Positions 61,546-64,000 of a DNA stretch of 64,000 nucleotides are shown one piece after another. Each line of letters opens with the position of its first letter. Positions within the stretch are counted from its first letter, which is position 1. Below the pieces are notes generated by a model that did not search any database, was not told the DNA's origin, and was given only the letters and a program-made list of their open reading frames with translations. Position numbers and translations under genes: made by a program. The DNA is from a bacterium (GTDB taxonomy: Bacteria > Zhuqueibacterota > Zhuqueibacteria > Residuimicrobiales > Oceaniaggregativiventaceae), in assembly GCA_029565675.1 (NCBI GenBank), contig JAKQNP010000032.1, forward strand, positions 124,001-188,000. Reading direction: 5' to 3'.

Positions 61546-64000
61546 TCAGCGTTCGATCAATTCGCGAAGACGGCCTTCCCAGTCCTCTTCCTCTCTCTCC
61601 CGAATATCGAAATACTGTTTATCGAAATATGTCTGTTTTTCTTGTTGTTCGAGAGCAATCTTTCTGGCAAGCCACAGCTGTTGCAGGGCCTCGACCTCGG
61701 CCTCAAAAATCTGCAATCGGTCTTCGATCGCTTGTTTTCGCGCGCGATAGATGTTCTCGATGGTCTGGATTTGGCCGGTATAGTTGGTGATTTGATCGAG
61801 TTTTTCCTTGCGCGTTTGATAGATGATATCTGCGATTTCGAAACCGGAAAAATCGCTCCAGCGATCCAAATCAGACGCCGGAGCGTCTGGCACAGCCTGA
61901 GTCATCCATTTGCGAAATGCGCTCAAGCGGTCCTGCAGACGGACCAGATCTTTTTCCAGCAATTCCAAATCGACCCGAGCGGAAAAGTCTACTTTGCTGG
62001 TTGCTTGTGTCTGTAAAATTTCTATTTCATCGAAATGAATCTCGAGACGTCGTTTTTCCAGCTCCAGATCGCGATAGGTTGAGGCCAAGTTTTCCCGCCT
62101 ATACGCCATGCTTCCTTCCTTGGCGACCAACGGAAAATCGACCAGATAAGCCGTATTGACAACATCTTGATCGGCTTGAAAAGTCTCCAGAACCCGGATC
62201 AAACGAGCGCGTTGTTGCATGGCCTTGGCGGTAATATCGGGGCGGTTCTCCTTCTCAGCCCATTCGAGAATCTCATCGACTTGATCGATGTGGCGCAAAA
62301 GATCCATTCGCTCATCAAAATAATCTTGCAGAAGCAGATTGCCGGTATCGCTTTTTTCCTGTACTTGCAGCAGAAATTCGTTTAACTCACCGCGAACATT
62401 CGAGATGGCAGCGAAGAGATCCTCGCGTCGGGTTTCCAGAGCGTCTTTTTCGAGCTGTCCAAGTTCGCGAATCTGCTCAAGAGCGCCCATGCGTTCGCGG
62501 TCGAAATCCTGTTGCACATCGAGGTGATGGCGTGCACGAACCACATAGCGATATGCGTGCAGGGCGGCATCCGGTTGACCGAGAAGACGCTGACAGTGGG
62601 CAGACATGACCAGCGCTTCATAGGTAAAATTGGAGGCCAGATAATTTCGCAAAAGCGCGTGACTCTTTTCGATGGTTCGGTCATAATCGCCTTGCTCAAG
62701 AGCGATCCACGCCTGCCCCAGCAAGGCTTTGTCCAGGCCCTGATAGCCCTGTGAGACGGCGTCAAAAGCGCTTTGCGCTTTGTAGAACTCACCGTTTTGG
62801 TAATGGATCATTCCCAAGCGAACCAGCGCCGTGTTGCGAATATAGGCGGTGTTCAGGTTCGTCCACGGATAATTGACTTTGTCGCTGAGCATCTCGAGTA
62901 TTGGCACAGCTGATGCAAGCTCATCCAAATTAAGATGGACCACACTGAGCAGGAGTTGGGCCGGCGGGTAGAATTCGCTGCCCGGTCCGATGAGCTGCAG
63001 GATTTCACGCGCACGGTGAAACTGGGCGCTGTCAAAATGGCGGTTCGCCGCCAGATAATGGGCATAGTCGATCAATTGAGGGGTAGCAACCGAATCGATT
63101 GCCAAAAAGCGATCATAATAATTCATAAAATCTAAAGTGCCTTCAAAATCGTTTGCATATTGCATCAATCTGACCAACGATTCGGCGTGATAGATCGACG
63201 GTTGTGGATCATTCAGCACCTGCAGGTAATAATATCGTGCTCCGTCGAGGGCCTGTCGATGATAACGCGCTTCAGCAATATAGTAATTGAGAGAAGTAAA
63301 AAAATCATCCCGTTTGGGCCATGTTTCCATGACATCGAGAAGCTGATATTCGGCGGTCAAATAAAATCCATCGGCATAGTTGAGCATCGCGCTTTTGACG
63401 TGATCGGCAAAAATTCGCTCGCTTTCCGTGGTGTTGCCGGCGGCCAGCAGCTTTTTTCGAATCGCCTGATACTCAGCCAAACGGGTTAAAACGTCAACCA
63501 TTCTCTCATCTTTCCAACTATCGATATAGGTGGAAAGAGTGGGATAAAAGGTGCGGTCATATCCTGAGCGTGATAAAAGATCAAAAACCGATCCATCCAG
63601 CTGGGTCATGAGCCGCTGCTTGATCTGAATCAACTCATTCTCGGGATTGACTTCACCAGGCGGCAGGGTTTTATCGATGTTGCCGACGACCCGTTGGATC
63701 TTTTCTGTCTCGATTTGATAGCGGATATAATCTTCTTCGTTCAGAGGTCCGAGCCCACCCCAGGAACTGAACACACGAACGAGGGCGGCTTGTTGCTCAG
63801 CAATCTGTTGCAGCGCCGCTGCATTGTTGTCAGCTCGAGCCTGGACTTTGAGGAATTCCAACGTGTCGTACATGCCAAGCAGAGTGTCGAGCTCGGCGGT
63901 ATAATCGTCGACCATTCCGCCCACACGCTCAGGCGAATAGATTCCTTTTTTATAAATTTTGCGATCATCGATCGACGCTTTAATGTTATCCCGGGTATCG
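61546..64000 (-). CDS. large TPR/coiled-coil protein, N-terminus beyond the window edge
   Basis: 818 codons are visible and the frame stays open to base 64000, with 'DNIKASIDDRKIYKKGIYSP' read before the apparent GTG at 63924, so the real start lies outside. TPR-like helical pairs fill the first 450 visible residues ('YYIAEARYHRQALDGARYYY', 'AYIRNTALVRLGMIHYQNGE'). The rest is coiled coil, ending in a strongly charged helix ('EREEEDWEGRLRELIER'). It is on the same strand as, and 94 bp upstream of, the 1524-residue TPR gene. It probably belongs to the same scaffold. It is not recognised as a specific family beyond TPR. Confidence 0.8.
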   Translation of the reverse strand, partial: DTRDNIKASIDDRKIYKKGIYSPERVGGMVDDYTAELDTLLGMYDTLEFLKVQARADNNAAALQQIAEQQAALVRVFSSWGGLGPLNEEDYIRYQIETEKIQRVVGNIDKTLPPGEVNPENELIQIKQRLMTQLDGSVFDLLSRSGYDRTFYPTLSTYIDSWKDERMVDVLTRLAEYQAIRKKLLAAGNTTESERIFADHVKSAMLNYADGFYLTAEYQLLDVMETWPKRDDFFTSLNYYIAEARYHRQALDGARYYYLQVLNDPQPSIYHAESLVRLMQYANDFEGTLDFMNYYDRFLAIDSVATPQLIDYAHYLAANRHFDSAQFHRAREILQLIGPGSEFYPPAQLLLSVVHLNLDELASAVPILEMLSDKVNYPWTNLNTAYIRNTALVRLGMIHYQNGEFYKAQSAFDAVSQGYQGLDKALLGQAWIALEQGDYDRTIEKSHALLRNYLASNFTYEALVMSAHCQRLLGQPDAALHAYRYVVRARHHLDVQQDFDRERMGALEQIRELGQLEKDALETRREDLFAAISNVRGELNEFLLQVQEKSDTGNLLLQDYFDERMDLLRHIDQVDEILEWAEKENRPDITAKAMQQRARLIRVLETFQADQDVVNTAYLVDFPLVAKEGSMAYRRENLASTYRDLELEKRRLEIHFDEIEILQTQATSKVDFSARVDLELLEKDLVRLQDRLSAFRKWMTQAVPDAPASDLDRWSDFSGFEIADIIYQTRKEKLDQITNYTGQIQTIENIYRARKQAIEDRLQIFEAEVEALQQLWLARKIALEQQEKQTYFDKQYFDIREREEEDWEGRLRELIER

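Overview
The window comes from a Gram-negative bacterium of the FCB superphylum, most likely an uncultured lineage near KSB1/Calditrichota. This is inferred from family content, not from a marker-gene tree. The pointers are a Por-type (T9SS) C-terminal sorting domain with the 'QNYPNPFNP' signature, dockerin-like repeat and FN3 exported proteins, outer-membrane polysaccharide-export and AsmA-like proteins, several lipoproteins and an ExbB/ExbD energy module. GC content is near 50% and genes are tightly packed. Nearly everything from 12 kb onward is on the minus strand. I saw no insertion sequence, prophage or CRISPR array.

Layout. 1-5.7 kb: the start of an Ig-like lipoprotein running off the left edge, a Tat-exported LD-carboxypeptidase, two exported proteins (FN3/dockerin-like and T9SS-sorted), a four-helix-bundle protein and an M24 peptidase, closed by a perfect-palindrome terminator. 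5.8-13 kb: a surface-glycan block (SLBB export protein, WecB, RfbB), glutamine-dependent NAD synthetase and a GT2 glycosyltransferase. 13.2-16.6 kb: two tRNA-Lys genes, a lone PgsB/CapB-like ligase, a DUF4097-like exported protein and RluD. 16.6-38.5 kb: a run of very large envelope proteins (alpha-2-macroglobulin; a 2762-residue propeller/TPR/double pseudo-CHAT protein; a 1096-residue AsmA/YdbH-like protein with a DUF1318 lipoprotein) interleaved with three nucleotidyltransferases (two GlgC paralogues and one UDPGP-type). 38.5-50 kb: housekeeping (Lon, Hsp20, a GYF-MinD ATPase, a cold-shock protein, a membrane protein) and the conserved phoH-pgpH-ybeY-cnnM set. 50-53 kb: LysM protein, coiled-coil lipoprotein and AspS. 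53.3-64 kb: a trans-envelope energised module.

The most interesting locus is the last one. An ExbB/TolQ stator, two ExbD-like proteins (one lacking the proton-binding Asp), a TonB-like protein with an AgmX/PglI-type C-terminal domain, a small exported protein of unknown family and two giant TPR proteins lie in one direction with short gaps or overlaps. The parts list resembles the Agl/Glt machinery of myxobacteria, but Tol-Pal, TonB-receptor and T9SS partners are absent from the window. The second candidate is the 24.9-37.0 kb block, where a YdbH/YdbL-like lipid-transport pair is translationally coupled to a giant exported protein carrying two CHAT-like domains that have both lost the catalytic His/Cys motifs.

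Promoter calls are by eye (TTG-type -35, 17-bp spacer, TA-rich -10) and are tentative. Start codons were moved from the longest reading frame where a signal peptide, a Shine-Dalgarno sequence or gene overlap argued for it; each case is explained in its entry.
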